From positions 1-33,452 of the forward strand of contig JBBIIY010000007.1 of NCBI GenBank assembly GCA_037446255.1: a stretch of 33,452 bases of DNA. The letters run 5' to 3'. Positions 9,423 to 17,570 of the stretch are shown one piece after another; the stretch's first letter is position 1; the number at the start of each line of letters is the position of its first letter. This DNA comes from Lithacetigena sp037446255 [NCBI: Coprothermobacterota bacterium]. GTDB taxonomy: Bacteria; Coprothermobacterota; HKB111. Both the position numbers and the translations under genes were made by a program. The notes under the pieces are model-generated. The model was not told where the DNA came from, searched no databases, and saw only the letters and a program-made list of their open reading frames with translations.

Positions 9423-10547
9423 CTAAATTTGCATGGGCATGATGAGTGCCAGATAGTATCCTCCTACCAGGTCATCGGCTTTAGGTATTTTCTGATTGGT
9501 TATTAAAATGGGACTCTGGGAGCTGTTAAATCCAAAGAAAAGGGTGTCTGAATTACTATTTTTCAAAGCATCTACAAAATAACGGGGATTTATAAAAATA
9601 TCCAGTTTATTACCAGTGAATTCAACTGCCTCTACGGTCTCTACTCCCTCCCCCACACCAGCAACATTTATGGTTAGAGTTAATAAATCCCCCACAGCGA
9701 ATTTTAAGGGTTCATGTTGATTTAAGGTGGTCAGGCGGTCTAATGACTGCAATAAAGGCTGGGTTTTCATGTTCAAGATGGTGGTGCAGGTACGGGGAAT
9801 AACTTCTTCGTAGGGAGGAAACTTGGCTCCTAACAGCTTGAAAGTCATATGGGTATTCCCCTGAATAAAATCAACCTGTTTCTGGTCCCATCTTATGGAT
9901 ATATCCTCCCCGCTGTTTAAATATTCCACCAGTCTCAAATCGGCAGCGCTTATCATGGCAAAAAGGTTCTGATTGGGAAAGGATATTAATTCCCCTTCTC
10001 CAACACTTAGCCTGTGCCCGTCAGTGCTAACCACTCTAAACAGGTTTTTGTTATTAGTCAATAGGGCCCCGCTTAATCCTTCCCTTTCTACTTCTCTGGA
10101 TGCAGAAAACAGGCCCTGTTTGAGTATAGTTGAAAGGACAGACTGACTTATCTTTAACTCCTTACTATCTTCGGCAAAAGGAATTATTGGGAACTCCTCA
10201 ACTGACATCAGCTGGAAGGAAAAAGAAGATTTATCGGTTTTTATAATCAATTGGTTGTTGTTCAGAAATAAACTAACTTCCTCTTCATTCAATTTTCTCA
10301 GGATATCCGAAACTAATTTACCGGGAAATAATATTGAACCCTCGCTTTCACAATGATAATCAACAGAAGTGGTAATTGCTTTTTTTAAATCGGTAGCAGT
10401 TAATTTGATTTTTTCGTTAGTGTATTCCAGAAGTACCTGGCTTAAATAGGGATAAGTTGTTTTTCCCGCAGGTAAAGATAAGCTGGTTTTGTCCAGTGCT
10501 GAAGAAAAGACTTTTCTTTTTACTTTTATTTCTACAGGTTTGTTCAT
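9423..10547 (-). CDS. dnaN: DNA polymerase III beta subunit (sliding clamp)
   Basis: DnaN, the ring-shaped processivity clamp, 374 aa (typical 365-380). Three similar domains are recognisable: the N-terminal domain (VFSSALDKTSLSLPAGKTTY...LSQVLLEYTNEKIKLTATDL), a middle domain with VVSTDGHRLSVGEGEL, and a C-terminal domain ending YLALIMPMQI, matching the conserved P-M-R/Q clamp C-terminus. A strong AGGAGG lies ahead of the ATG. It is downstream of dnaA with the AT-rich spacer between them. Its last codons overlap the probable extended start of the propeller/SLH gene. Confidence 0.97.
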   Translation of the reverse strand: MNKPVEIKVKRKVFSSALDKTSLSLPAGKTTYPYLSQVLLEYTNEKIKLTATDLKKAITTSVDYHCESEGSILFPGKLVSDILRKLNEEEVSLFLNNNQLIIKTDKSSFSFQLMSVEEFPIIPFAEDSKELKISQSVLSTILKQGLFSASREVEREGLSGALLTNNKNLFRVVSTDGHRLSVGEGELISFPNQNLFAMISAADLRLVEYLNSGEDISIRWDQKQVDFIQGNTHMTFKLLGAKFPPYEEVIPRTCTTILNMKTQPLLQSLDRLTTLNQHEPLKFAVGDLLTLTINVAGVGEGVETVEAVEFTGNKLDIFINPRYFVDALKNSNSDTLFFGFNSSQSPILITNQKIPKADDLVGGYYLALIMPMQI

Positions 10548-10831
10548 TTTTAAATCCTCCTGAACTTAGTGCTACTAAAATATTTTATATCTTTTATAGT
10601 AGTAATAGTACAAATTTTTTGTTAATAATTAAAAAAAACTTTATTCTTGCAACTCATCTTTTTATACCTGTTTTGTTAGTAATTGGTTGATAAGTCCTAC
10701 TTATAAACATCAAAAGCGACCTGTGTTAGTAAAGCGGTAGTTTTTAACCAACAATCAACCTACTTATTAACAATTTATTAACATAATGTTAACAACTTCA
10801 ATATATTATAGAATTCAGGTTATTTTTTGAA
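10548..10831. other. Probable oriC in the dnaA-dnaN spacer, with TTAYTAACA iterons
   Basis: This 284-bp AT-rich spacer separates dnaA from dnaN. No canonical TTATCCACA box is present. Instead the 9-mer TTAYTAACA occurs five times: minus strand at 10620-10628, 10674-10682 and 10724-10732, plus strand at 10764-10772 and 10775-10783. The last two are 11 bp apart, with a weaker ATGTTAACA a further 11 bp on (10786). Near-matches are TTATAAACA (10701-10709, plus) and TTATCAACC (10685-10693, minus). AT-rich tracts at 10570-10650 and 10795-10830 could be the unwinding element. oriC assignment is from position and clustering; function is inferred. Confidence 0.6.
10584..10613 (-). promoter_or_regulatory. 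Candidate dnaN promoter
   Basis: Read on the minus strand, TTGTAC (10608-10613) and TATAAA (10584-10589) are separated by 18 bp and lie about 40 bp upstream of the dnaN ATG. One candidate TTAYTAACA box (10620-10628) is immediately upstream of the -35, which would allow DnaA to influence dnaN. Pattern match only. Confidence 0.4.
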
Positions 10832-12181
10832 TCAGCGTTTTTTCAGAGAGGAAATAATTGAATCAATAACCCTCTTAATATCAGGATTCTCTGAAATATC
10901 CTTTTTTACCTTTTCACAGGCATGTAAAACCGTAGCATGATTTTTTTTACCGAACCACCGCCCGATGGTCAATAAAGAATGGTTGGTAAGTTCACGGGAA
11001 AGATACATAGCAACTTGCCTGGCCTGAACAATGTCCTGGGTTCTCCGGGTGGAGGTAATATCTTCTTTTTTGATGTTGAAGTGGCGGGAAATGGCTTCCT
11101 GAATATCTTCCAAGGTTGGCTTGGCGCTTTCAGGTTTTTCAAAGACCCCTTTTAATACATTCTGGGCTAAAGTGAGGGTGAGAGGAAGTTCCTGCAGAGA
11201 TGACACAGCCATAACCCTGTTTAAAGCACCTTCCAATTCCCGAATGTTTTCGGTAATCAAAGAGGCAATATATTCCAGGACTTCATTCGGAATGGAATCT
11301 TTTTGTTTCAGGTTGTTAATTACTTTATTCCTTAATATAGCTACCCGGGTTTCAAAATCGGGAACATCTATATCAGCCATTAAACCCCACTCAAAGCGAG
11401 AACGAAGCCTCTCCTCCAAATTGGGTATTTCACGCGGCAGTCTGTCAGAGGTCATAACTACCTGCTTACGGGTTTCGTACAGGGTGTTGAAAGTATGAAA
11501 AAATTCTTCCTGAGTCCGTTCCTTACCGCTTAAAAACTGGACATCATCTATAAGGAGCACATCTACATGGCGGTATTTATTTTGAAATTCACCGGTCTTT
11601 CTTTCGCCTATGGCTTTGATTAACTCATTGACGAATTTTTCACAGGATACATAAAGGAATTTTTTCCTTTTATACTTCTCCTTTACCCGGTTGGCAATAG
11701 CATGCAGCAGGTGGGTTTTTCCCAGTCCCACACCTCCGTAGAGAAATAGAGGGTTGTAAGCCTTGCCGGGATTATCCGCTACCGCACGTGAAGTAGCAAA
11801 GGCCAGTTTATTGCTGCTTCCTACCACAAACCGGTCAAAAGTGTATAAATTATTGATGGTATGGTCTTCGGTTATCTCTTCGTCATCCTCTGCTTCTTCC
11901 AGGCGGGGGGCTGGGGGAGCTACAATTTTTTCCGCTTCTTTAACCGAAAAATCAACTTTAACCGGTAAATTAAGGCGAAGATTAAGGGCATCCTGGATAA
12001 TGTTAAGACAATTGGAAGTGAGCCAATCTCGGGCAAATTCGGAAGGTACCACCAGAGTGATAACTTCGGGGGTAAACCTGGAAATGGAAATGGGTTTAAT
12101 CCACATCTCAAAAACCGGTTGCGAAACCTTCTGTTTTATCTCTTTTAAAGCTTCCGTCCATGCAGGCTTGATCTCTTCCAA
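10832..12181 (-). CDS. dnaA: Chromosomal replication initiator protein DnaA
   Basis: DnaA, the AAA+ initiator, 449 aa (normal length). Domain I is at about 1-80, followed by a short acidic linker. Walker A GGVGLGKT is at 149-156 and Walker B LLIDDVQFL has D212 and D213. Sensor and arginine-finger segments follow (LRSRFEWGLMADI). The domain IV signature is ELTNHSLLTIGRWFGKKNHA. By alignment to E. coli DnaA, the minor-groove arginine R399 is kept (R380), and H434 and T436 are kept (H415, T417). Three other major-groove contact residues differ: P423 to L404, D433 to N414, T435 to A416. The start codon is TTG at 12181 with an AAGGAG 10 nt upstream. The gene is divergent from rpmH, as in Bacillota origins. 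Confidence 0.97.
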   Translation of the reverse strand: MEEIKPAWTEALKEIKQKVSQPVFEMWIKPISISRFTPEVITLVVPSEFARDWLTSNCLNIIQDALNLRLNLPVKVDFSVKEAEKIVAPPAPRLEEAEDDEEITEDHTINNLYTFDRFVVGSSNKLAFATSRAVADNPGKAYNPLFLYGGVGLGKTHLLHAIANRVKEKYKRKKFLYVSCEKFVNELIKAIGERKTGEFQNKYRHVDVLLIDDVQFLSGKERTQEEFFHTFNTLYETRKQVVMTSDRLPREIPNLEERLRSRFEWGLMADIDVPDFETRVAILRNKVINNLKQKDSIPNEVLEYIASLITENIRELEGALNRVMAVSSLQELPLTLTLAQNVLKGVFEKPESAKPTLEDIQEAISRHFNIKKEDITSTRRTQDIVQARQVAMYLSRELTNHSLLTIGRWFGKKNHATVLHACEKVKKDISENPDIKRVIDSIISSLKKR

Positions 12182-12319
12182 TTACTCTTTACTCCTTCGG
12201 TTTTTAGTTGAGGATATATTAACTTAACCTGTTCAGGTAATAAATATAATAGCACTTTTTAGCAATTTATAATATAATTTTACTTACAACAATGGTAAAT
12301 GGACTAAAGGAGGTTAAAA
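12182..12319. promoter_or_regulatory. Divergent dnaA / rpmH promoter region
   Basis: A 138-bp AT-rich spacer between two divergent genes. On the plus strand TATAAT appears at 12245-12250 and overlapping copies at 12268-12278, giving candidate -10 boxes for rpmH without a convincing -35. A perfect inverted repeat ACCTG-TT-CAGGT lies at 12227-12238, close to the dnaA start, and could be an operator. An AAGGAGG ribosome binding site precedes rpmH. No canonical DnaA box is seen. Confidence 0.45.
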
Positions 12320-12454
12320 ATGAAAAGAACCCACCAACCTAAAAAAAAGAAAAGAAGCAAGACTCACGGGTTTCTAATCCGTATGCGCACTCCTGGTGGA
12401 AGGCAAGTAATTAGAAGAAGACGCTTGAAAAGAAGGAAGCGTCTGACTGTATAG
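12320..12454 (+). CDS. rpmH: 50S ribosomal protein L34
   Basis: A 44-aa highly basic protein beginning [18 protein letters not shown] and ending [12 protein letters not shown], the classic L34 pattern (MKRT.QP...THGF..RM.T..GR.V...RR...RK.L). It belongs to the 50S subunit near the peptide-exit side. A strong AAGGAGG lies 8 nt before the ATG. It is the first gene of the plus-strand block and is followed by rnpA after 6 nt, the near-universal rpmH-rnpA pairing. Confidence 0.97.
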   Translation: MKRTHQPKKKKRSKTHGFLIRMRTPGGRQVIRRRRLKRRKRLTV

Positions 12455-12460
12455 AGCTAA

Positions 12461-12793
12461 ATGGGACTGAAGCGGGAGAATATCCTCCCCAGTTCTTTAA
12501 TAACCGCTATCTTCCGGTCAACCCGAAAAAAGATTGATGGTTCAGTTATAGTTTTGTATTGTCTGGAAGTACCCGATGATTTTAAAGCCGGAGTAATGGT
12601 TTACAAGAAAGTTGGCAACGCGGTTAGAAGAAACCATATAAAAAGAATTATTAAATCATTTTTGGCAGATAACCTTAAAGAAATTAAATCCGGGTATTAT
12701 TTTTTGGTAGTTAAAGAAGATAAACCTGATGCAGATTTAATATCTTTAACTCTTCATCTTATGCTAAAAGGTAAACTAATAAAGGATGTTTAG
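12461..12793 (+). CDS. rnpA: Ribonuclease P protein component
   Basis: RnpA, the protein subunit that helps the RNase P RNA bind pre-tRNA leaders, 110 aa. The diagnostic motif is VYKKVGNAVRRNHIKRIIKS (the RNR motif, in which the usual R-N-R appears as R-N-H). The N-terminus LKRENILPSSLITAIFRSTR resembles the LK...F..V...G region but is more diverged than usual. The 3' end overlaps yidD by 8 nt, so the genes are translationally coupled. Confidence 0.93.
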   Translation: MGLKRENILPSSLITAIFRSTRKKIDGSVIVLYCLEVPDDFKAGVMVYKKVGNAVRRNHIKRIIKSFLADNLKEIKSGYYFLVVKEDKPDADLISLTLHLMLKGKLIKDV

Positions 12794-13016
12794 GCAATTA
12801 TTGATATTTATTATCAGATTTTACCAGGTTACTCTTTCCCCTCTTATGGGTCAGGGAAAATGCCGTTTTCATCCCAACTGTTCGGAATATTCCATTCAAG
12901 CGATTAATAAATACGGAACTATAGTAGGGGGAAAGCTTGCCCTGAAAAGAATCTTACGCTGTCATCCCTGGTCTGCTGGTGGATTGGATGAGGTCCCCTT
13001 AACTATTAATAAGTGA
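12786..13016 (+). CDS. yidD: Membrane protein insertion efficiency factor YidD
   Basis: A 76-aa YidD-family protein: short amphipathic N-terminus (RQLLIFIIRFYQVTLSPL), conserved cysteine block CRFHPNCSEYSIQAINKYG and RILRCHPWSAGGLDEVP. In other bacteria it sits on the inner face of the membrane and aids insertion of YidC substrates. The position between rnpA and yidC is the canonical one. It overlaps rnpA by 8 nt. Confidence 0.95.
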   Translation: MFRQLLIFIIRFYQVTLSPLMGQGKCRFHPNCSEYSIQAINKYGTIVGGKLALKRILRCHPWSAGGLDEVPLTINK

Positions 13017-13043
13017 AAAAAACCTAAAAGGAGATATATAAAT

Positions 13044-13676
13044 ATGATTGACATCATTGCAAGGTTTTTAATTACTATCCTGGAGTTTTTCTACAGTCTG
13101 GTAAAAGATTACGGGTTAAGCATTATGCTGCTTACCACTGTAATCAAACTGGTTATGACCCCTTCGGCCATCAGCCAGTTCAAACAGCAAAGGGCTATGG
13201 AGAAAATCAAGCCCCTGGAAGCCGAGATAAGGAAGAAATTCAAGGATAAGCCTGAAAAACTAAATCAAGAGATAATGAATCTTTACAAGGAGCATGGTTT
13301 TAAGCCTTTTGGCTCCTGCCTTATGCTACTTATTCAGTTCCCTATCTGGTTTGGGCTGTTTAGGGCTCTTTCCACTTATACTGCTTTTAGCGGGGCTTCA
13401 TTTCTCTGGATTAAAAATTTAAGTGTTCCCGACCCCTACATTTTACCGGTTCTGGTGGGAGCTACCACTTTTTTCCAATTTAAGCTTACTACCGGTAAAA
13501 CTCCCTCTACTCCGGATAGCCCCATGTCCAGTATGGCCATGATGAATTATATTTTTCCATTCCTTCTGGCCTATATGGCTACCCGTTTCCCCGCTGGACT
13601 GGGTATTTACTGGGTATGGTACGGATTACTCACCGCAGCCGAACAGCTGATATTAAGATGGAGAATGAAAAATTGA
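13044..13676 (+). CDS. yidC: Membrane protein insertase YidC/Oxa1 (short, Gram-positive type)
   Basis: 210 aa, the five-TM core without the large periplasmic domain of proteobacterial YidC and without an obvious lipobox. Visible landmarks are YGLSIMLLTTVIKLVMTP (TM1), the basic cytoplasmic hairpin EIRKKFKDKPEKLNQEIMNL, CLMLLIQFPIWFGLFRAL, and the last TMs FLLAYMATRFPAGLGIYWVW. The groove arginine of Bacillus YidC/SpoIIIJ (IIRLxxLP) is replaced by lysine (K35). An AAGGAG lies 15-20 nt upstream of the ATG. The C-terminus overlaps the jag start region, and the YidC-Jag pairing is typical of Bacillota. Confidence 0.95.
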   Translation: MIDIIARFLITILEFFYSLVKDYGLSIMLLTTVIKLVMTPSAISQFKQQRAMEKIKPLEAEIRKKFKDKPEKLNQEIMNLYKEHGFKPFGSCLMLLIQFPIWFGLFRALSTYTAFSGASFLWIKNLSVPDPYILPVLVGATTFFQFKLTTGKTPSTPDSPMSSMAMMNYIFPFLLAYMATRFPAGLGIYWVWYGLLTAAEQLILRWRMKN

Positions 13677-14380
13677 ACAAGGATTATATTGAAAAAGAAG
13701 GCGCATCCCCCCGGGAGGCTTTTCTGAAAGCCTTACTGGAGATGGGAGCATTGGAAGAAGAAGTAGAACATACTATTGAAGAAGTACTATACAAGGGATT
13801 TTTCGGTACTACCAAGAAAACCTACCGTTGTCGTTTGTGGCTTAAAAGTTTTTCGTCAACCCCTAAAACTACCTCGGCTAAAAGAAGAGAACCCCCTGTT
13901 TCACAGGAAACCAAAACTAAAAAAGAAACTTCAGTACAATCCAACATTACCAGAGAAATACTGGACAAACTGGGTTTTGAGTATGAAAATATAAGAGAAA
14001 TTGCAGTAGATGATGGCTGGAAGATAGATATCAGATGCGAAGATCCAGGAAGACTTATCGGGAAAGACGGTAACACTCTTTTTGCCCTTCAGAGAATTCT
14101 GGCAACGCTGTTTTTTCGTCAATATGGAAAGGGCGCCGTAAATCTGGACATTAATGATTATTTGAGAAAGAGGGAAAATCGGATTGAAGAACAAGCGCTC
14201 ATCGCCATCTCCCGGGTAAAAAAATTCAAAAAGAAAGTAGAACTCAAACCTATGAACAACTGGGAAAGGAAAATAGTTCACCGAAAGGCTAACGAGGTAG
14301 GTATTATAAGTCTATCTTATGGAACCGAACCCTATAGGAGGGTGGTCCTTTCGTTGGAAAATGATAGTAAGCCCAGATAA
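13658..14380 (+). CDS. jag: Jag/KhpB family RNA-binding protein (Jag-N, KH, R3H)
   Basis: About 240 aa from the ATG at 13658, chosen because the Jag-N domain begins just after it. The frame remains open to an ATG at 13616 inside yidC. Order: Jag-N (REAFLKALLEMGALEEEVEH...KGFFGTTKKTY), a charged linker rich in Lys/Thr (about 65-90), a KH domain with GRLIGKDGNTLFALQ, and a C-terminal R3H domain (NNWERKIVHRKANE). Jag binds RNA and, with KhpA, affects cell division and elongation in Gram-positives. It is translationally coupled at both ends: it overlaps yidC by 19 nt and mnmE by 20 nt. Confidence 0.92.
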   Translation: MENEKLNKDYIEKEGASPREAFLKALLEMGALEEEVEHTIEEVLYKGFFGTTKKTYRCRLWLKSFSSTPKTTSAKRREPPVSQETKTKKETSVQSNITREILDKLGFEYENIREIAVDDGWKIDIRCEDPGRLIGKDGNTLFALQRILATLFFRQYGKGAVNLDINDYLRKRENRIEEQALIAISRVKKFKKKVELKPMNNWERKIVHRKANEVGIISLSYGTEPYRRVVLSLENDSKPR

Positions 14381-15704
14381 AGACACTATTTCTGCTATTT
14401 CCACCCCTATCGGTATTGGAGCTATGGGGATTGTTAGAGTATCAGGTCCCCGGGCACTGGCCATAGGGTCGCGGGTGTTAGGTAAAAACCTCGGTAAATT
14501 GGAAGCCAAAAAGGCTTTTTATGGGTTTGTCAGAGACCCGGAAACAGGGAATCTCATAGATGAGGTGGTGTTCCTGATTTATCATGCTCCCAACTCCTAC
14601 ACTGGCGAGGATATGCTGGAAATATTTACCCACGGGGGATTGGTTGCTCCCCGCGAAGTGCTGGGAGTACTTCTTAGAAATGGCGTCAGGTTAGCCGAAA
14701 GGGGCGAGTTTGCCCGGAGGGGCTTTTTAAACAACAAGATGGACCTGGTGAAAGCCCAGGGAATAATAGATGTAGTTGATGCCCGTTCGCAGAAAGCTCT
14801 TTTTACTTCGGTTTACCGTCTTAAAGGAGAAGCCAGCGAGATGGTGGTCAATTTAAAAAAGAAGCTGGAACAGATCCTGATCAGTTTGGAAGCCACGGTG
14901 GATTTCCCGGAAGAGATAGATGAAGAATATAATTTGGTAACTGAATTATACAGGGTAGCCGGAGAAATGGAAACCTTCCTGAAAGGTATGGAAACCTCAA
15001 GGCGCTTAAGACAGGGCTTGAAAGTAGTGTTAACTGGAAAGACCAATGTGGGAAAATCTTCCCTTTATAATACTTTACTTCAAGAAGAAAGAGCGATTGT
15101 TACCTCTATCCCGGGGACCACCCGCGATGTTCTGGAATCTCAATTAGAATACGATGGTTATCCCATTTTAATATATGATACTGCCGGTATCAGGGCGGCC
15201 AGCGACGAGATTGAAACTATCAGTATATCTCGCACCCGCCAGGCGGTCAAGGGAGCGGATCTGGTTTTACTGGTCATAGATGCCAGCATCCCTCTGGAGG
15301 AAGAGGACGAGGAGTTCTTTTATGACCTTAAGGAAAAGGGCGGTCTGGTAATCCTGAATAAAATAGATTTACCGGAAAAGATAGATAGAAAAAGGATTTT
15401 GTCTTACGGATTCCCGCTTCTGGAAACCTCTGCCCGTACAGGATCAGGGGTGGAAAATATTTTTAAAAAAGTGGTAGAAATGGCTTTTCTTGGCAACATT
15501 GACCTTATGCTATCTGAACGGGAAGCTAATTACCTGAACGAAGTCCTTAAACATATAAGGGGTGCTGTGGAAAATCTTAACACGCTGGATATAGTAGGGC
15601 ATCATCTCCGGGAAGGGGTTACCGAGTTAAGAAGGATATTAGGTGAAGAGCCAATTCTTGACCTTACAGAAGAAATATTCAAGAATTTCTGTGTGGGGAA
15701 ATAA
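14361..15704 (+). CDS. mnmE: tRNA uridine-5-carboxymethylaminomethyl GTPase MnmE
   Basis: MnmE (TrmE), which with MnmG installs the cmnm5 group on U34 of tRNAs reading NNA/NNG codons. Starting at ATG 14361 it has 447 aa, and the N-terminus DTISAISTPIGIGAMGIVRV matches the family start. The frame extends upstream to 14319, but those residues are not family-like. The folate-binding N-domain is followed by the G domain with P-loop GKTNVGKS (226-233), IPGTTRD, DTAG and NKID. The protein ends in FCVGK, with the conserved C-terminal cysteine. It overlaps jag by 20 nt; the mnmG GTG follows its stop by 1 nt. Confidence 0.96.
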   Translation: MIVSPDKDTISAISTPIGIGAMGIVRVSGPRALAIGSRVLGKNLGKLEAKKAFYGFVRDPETGNLIDEVVFLIYHAPNSYTGEDMLEIFTHGGLVAPREVLGVLLRNGVRLAERGEFARRGFLNNKMDLVKAQGIIDVVDARSQKALFTSVYRLKGEASEMVVNLKKKLEQILISLEATVDFPEEIDEEYNLVTELYRVAGEMETFLKGMETSRRLRQGLKVVLTGKTNVGKSSLYNTLLQEERAIVTSIPGTTRDVLESQLEYDGYPILIYDTAGIRAASDEIETISISRTRQAVKGADLVLLVIDASIPLEEEDEEFFYDLKEKGGLVILNKIDLPEKIDRKRILSYGFPLLETSARTGSGVENIFKKVVEMAFLGNIDLMLSEREANYLNEVLKHIRGAVENLNTLDIVGHHLREGVTELRRILGEEPILDLTEEIFKNFCVGK

Positions 15705-15705
15705 G

Positions 15706-17568
15706 GTGATTGACTATCCCGTAATCGTCATAGGCGGTGGTCACGCGGGTATTGAATCAGCCCTGGCTTCGGCCCGTCTTGAAGTTCCTACCCTGCTTAT
15801 TGCTATCAACCTGGATACTGTAGGCTGGACTCCCTGTAATCCGGCTATCGGAGGACCGGGTAAAGCCCAGCTGGTTAAGGAAATAGATGCTCTGGGCGGA
15901 GAAATGGCTCTCCTTACTGACAAAACTTTTACCCAGATAAGGATGCTAAATACCAGCAGAGGTCCGGCTGTGAGGAGTCTTCGCAGTCAGATAGACAGGA
16001 TTTTATACCATCGGGAAGCTAAAAACGCATTGGAAAGGACGCCCCAATTATCATTACTGCAAGGAGAAGTGGTAGATGTTTCGCGGATTAAAAAATGGCG
16101 GAAAAAACCATTATTTAAGGTAACTTTGAGAGATGGAAGAAATTACCTATCTCAAGCAGTAATCCTGGCCACCGGAACCTACCTTAAAGGGGTGGGTAGA
16201 ATCAGTTCGTATTCTTATCCGAGCGGTCGGGGGACGGAACCTCCTGCTAATTACCTTTCGGAATCGCTAATAAAATTAGGTTTAAGGCTTAGGCGTTTTA
16301 ATACAGGAACCACCCCCCGGATTGATGGGCGAACCATAGATCGGGAGGAGATGTCTATCCAGCCCGGAGAAACGGGTTTAAAGTTTTCACCCCTAAGCCC
16401 ATCGGTTACCCGAGAACAGCTTCCCTCTTATTTAACCTATACTACGCTGGAAACACACCAGGTGGTCAGGGAACATCTTCATTTAACCGCTTCCCGTTCT
16501 ACCGATATGGTTAAGGTAGGGCCAAGGTACTGCCCCTCCATAGAAGAAAAGATGGTCTGGTTTCCTGAAAAAGAAAGACATCCGGTGTTTCTGGAGCCTG
16601 AAGGTTTTACTACGGTGGAATATTATGTTCAGGGGATGAACATCAGTCTGCCAGCGGAAATTCAATTAAAGATTTTGCGTACAATTCCGGGTATGAAGAG
16701 AGTGGAGATAATCCGCCCGGGTTATGCTATTGATTACGATTTGCTTGACTCCCTGCAACTACAAGCACAATTGATGGTTAAAAATATTCCGGGTCTTTTT
16801 ACCGCAGGACAGATTAATGGGACCACAGGTTATGAGGAAGCGGCCTGTCAGGGGCTTATTACCGGTATCAACTCCGCTCTTTATGTTTCAGGCGAAGAAG
16901 GTTTTGCTTTGAAACGCGATGAAGCCTATATGGGGGTGTTGGTGGACGATTTAACCACTAAAGGGGTGGAAGAACCCTACCGGATGTTGACCTCTCGTGT
17001 GGAGTACCGTCTTTCCCTCAGGCAGGACAATGCCGATTTGCGGCTTACCCACCTGGGAAGAAAGCTCGGACTGGTTAGCGATGAAAGATACGGACTATAT
17101 GTTAAAAAAGTAAAAGAAATAGAGGAAATATTAGCCTTCTTGAAGGGTAAAAGAAAAAAAGAAGACACTCTCCATGATTACCTGAAAAGACCGGAAGTGA
17201 CTCTATGGGAAAATTCCTACTCGCCGGCAGGGGTAAGAGAGAGAGATATTTTAGCTGATAGTTTCCCGGAACTCCTGGGGTTTAGCCCTGATGCTTTGGA
17301 TGAAGTGAATACCCGGATAAAATATGAAGGATACATCGGCCGTGAAAATAAAAGAATGGCGGATTTCAGGGAAATGGAGAACTTCCTGATACCGGATTTA
17401 AGTGAGGATTTGGCAATTCCCGGTCTTTCTTCCCTGGGAGCATCCATGCTAAAAAACAGAAAACCAAAATCTATTGGAGAGTTTTTGCGTATGCCCGGGG
17501 TGTCTCCCCAGGATGGGCTGGTCCTGCTGGATAAAATAAGGAAAGCAGGAGCAGTAAGTAAGAAATAA
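15706..17568 (+). CDS. mnmG: tRNA uridine-5-carboxymethylaminomethyl synthesis enzyme MnmG (GidA)
   Basis: FAD-dependent partner of MnmE. Starting from GTG 15706 it has 620 aa, in the usual 610-640 range. The frame is open from ATG 15643 inside mnmE, but the Rossmann strand begins right after the GTG (YPVIVIGGGHAGIESALASA). Other landmarks are the C-N-P-A-IGG segment (TPCNPAIGGPGKAQLVKEID), RGPAVRSLRSQIDR, the GTYLKGVGRISSYSYPSGRG region, GLFTAGQINGTTGYEEAACQ, and the C-terminal helical domain with EPYRMLTSRVEYRLSLRQDN. MnmE-MnmG-RsmG is the standard order; rsmG begins 2 nt after the stop. Confidence 0.96.
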   Translation: MIDYPVIVIGGGHAGIESALASARLEVPTLLIAINLDTVGWTPCNPAIGGPGKAQLVKEIDALGGEMALLTDKTFTQIRMLNTSRGPAVRSLRSQIDRILYHREAKNALERTPQLSLLQGEVVDVSRIKKWRKKPLFKVTLRDGRNYLSQAVILATGTYLKGVGRISSYSYPSGRGTEPPANYLSESLIKLGLRLRRFNTGTTPRIDGRTIDREEMSIQPGETGLKFSPLSPSVTREQLPSYLTYTTLETHQVVREHLHLTASRSTDMVKVGPRYCPSIEEKMVWFPEKERHPVFLEPEGFTTVEYYVQGMNISLPAEIQLKILRTIPGMKRVEIIRPGYAIDYDLLDSLQLQAQLMVKNIPGLFTAGQINGTTGYEEAACQGLITGINSALYVSGEEGFALKRDEAYMGVLVDDLTTKGVEEPYRMLTSRVEYRLSLRQDNADLRLTHLGRKLGLVSDERYGLYVKKVKEIEEILAFLKGKRKKEDTLHDYLKRPEVTLWENSYSPAGVRERDILADSFPELLGFSPDALDEVNTRIKYEGYIGRENKRMADFREMENFLIPDLSEDLAIPGLSSLGASMLKNRKPKSIGEFLRMPGVSPQDGLVLLDKIRKAGAVSKK

Positions 17569-17570
17569 CT

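Noticed and set aside
11763-12227. 154-aa plus-strand frame opposite dnaA
   Set aside because: Antisense shadow of the dnaA coding region with no start signal or recognisable family.
14319-14360. Upstream in-frame extension of mnmE
   Set aside because: The residues before the ATG at 14361 do not resemble the family N-terminus and lie deep in jag.
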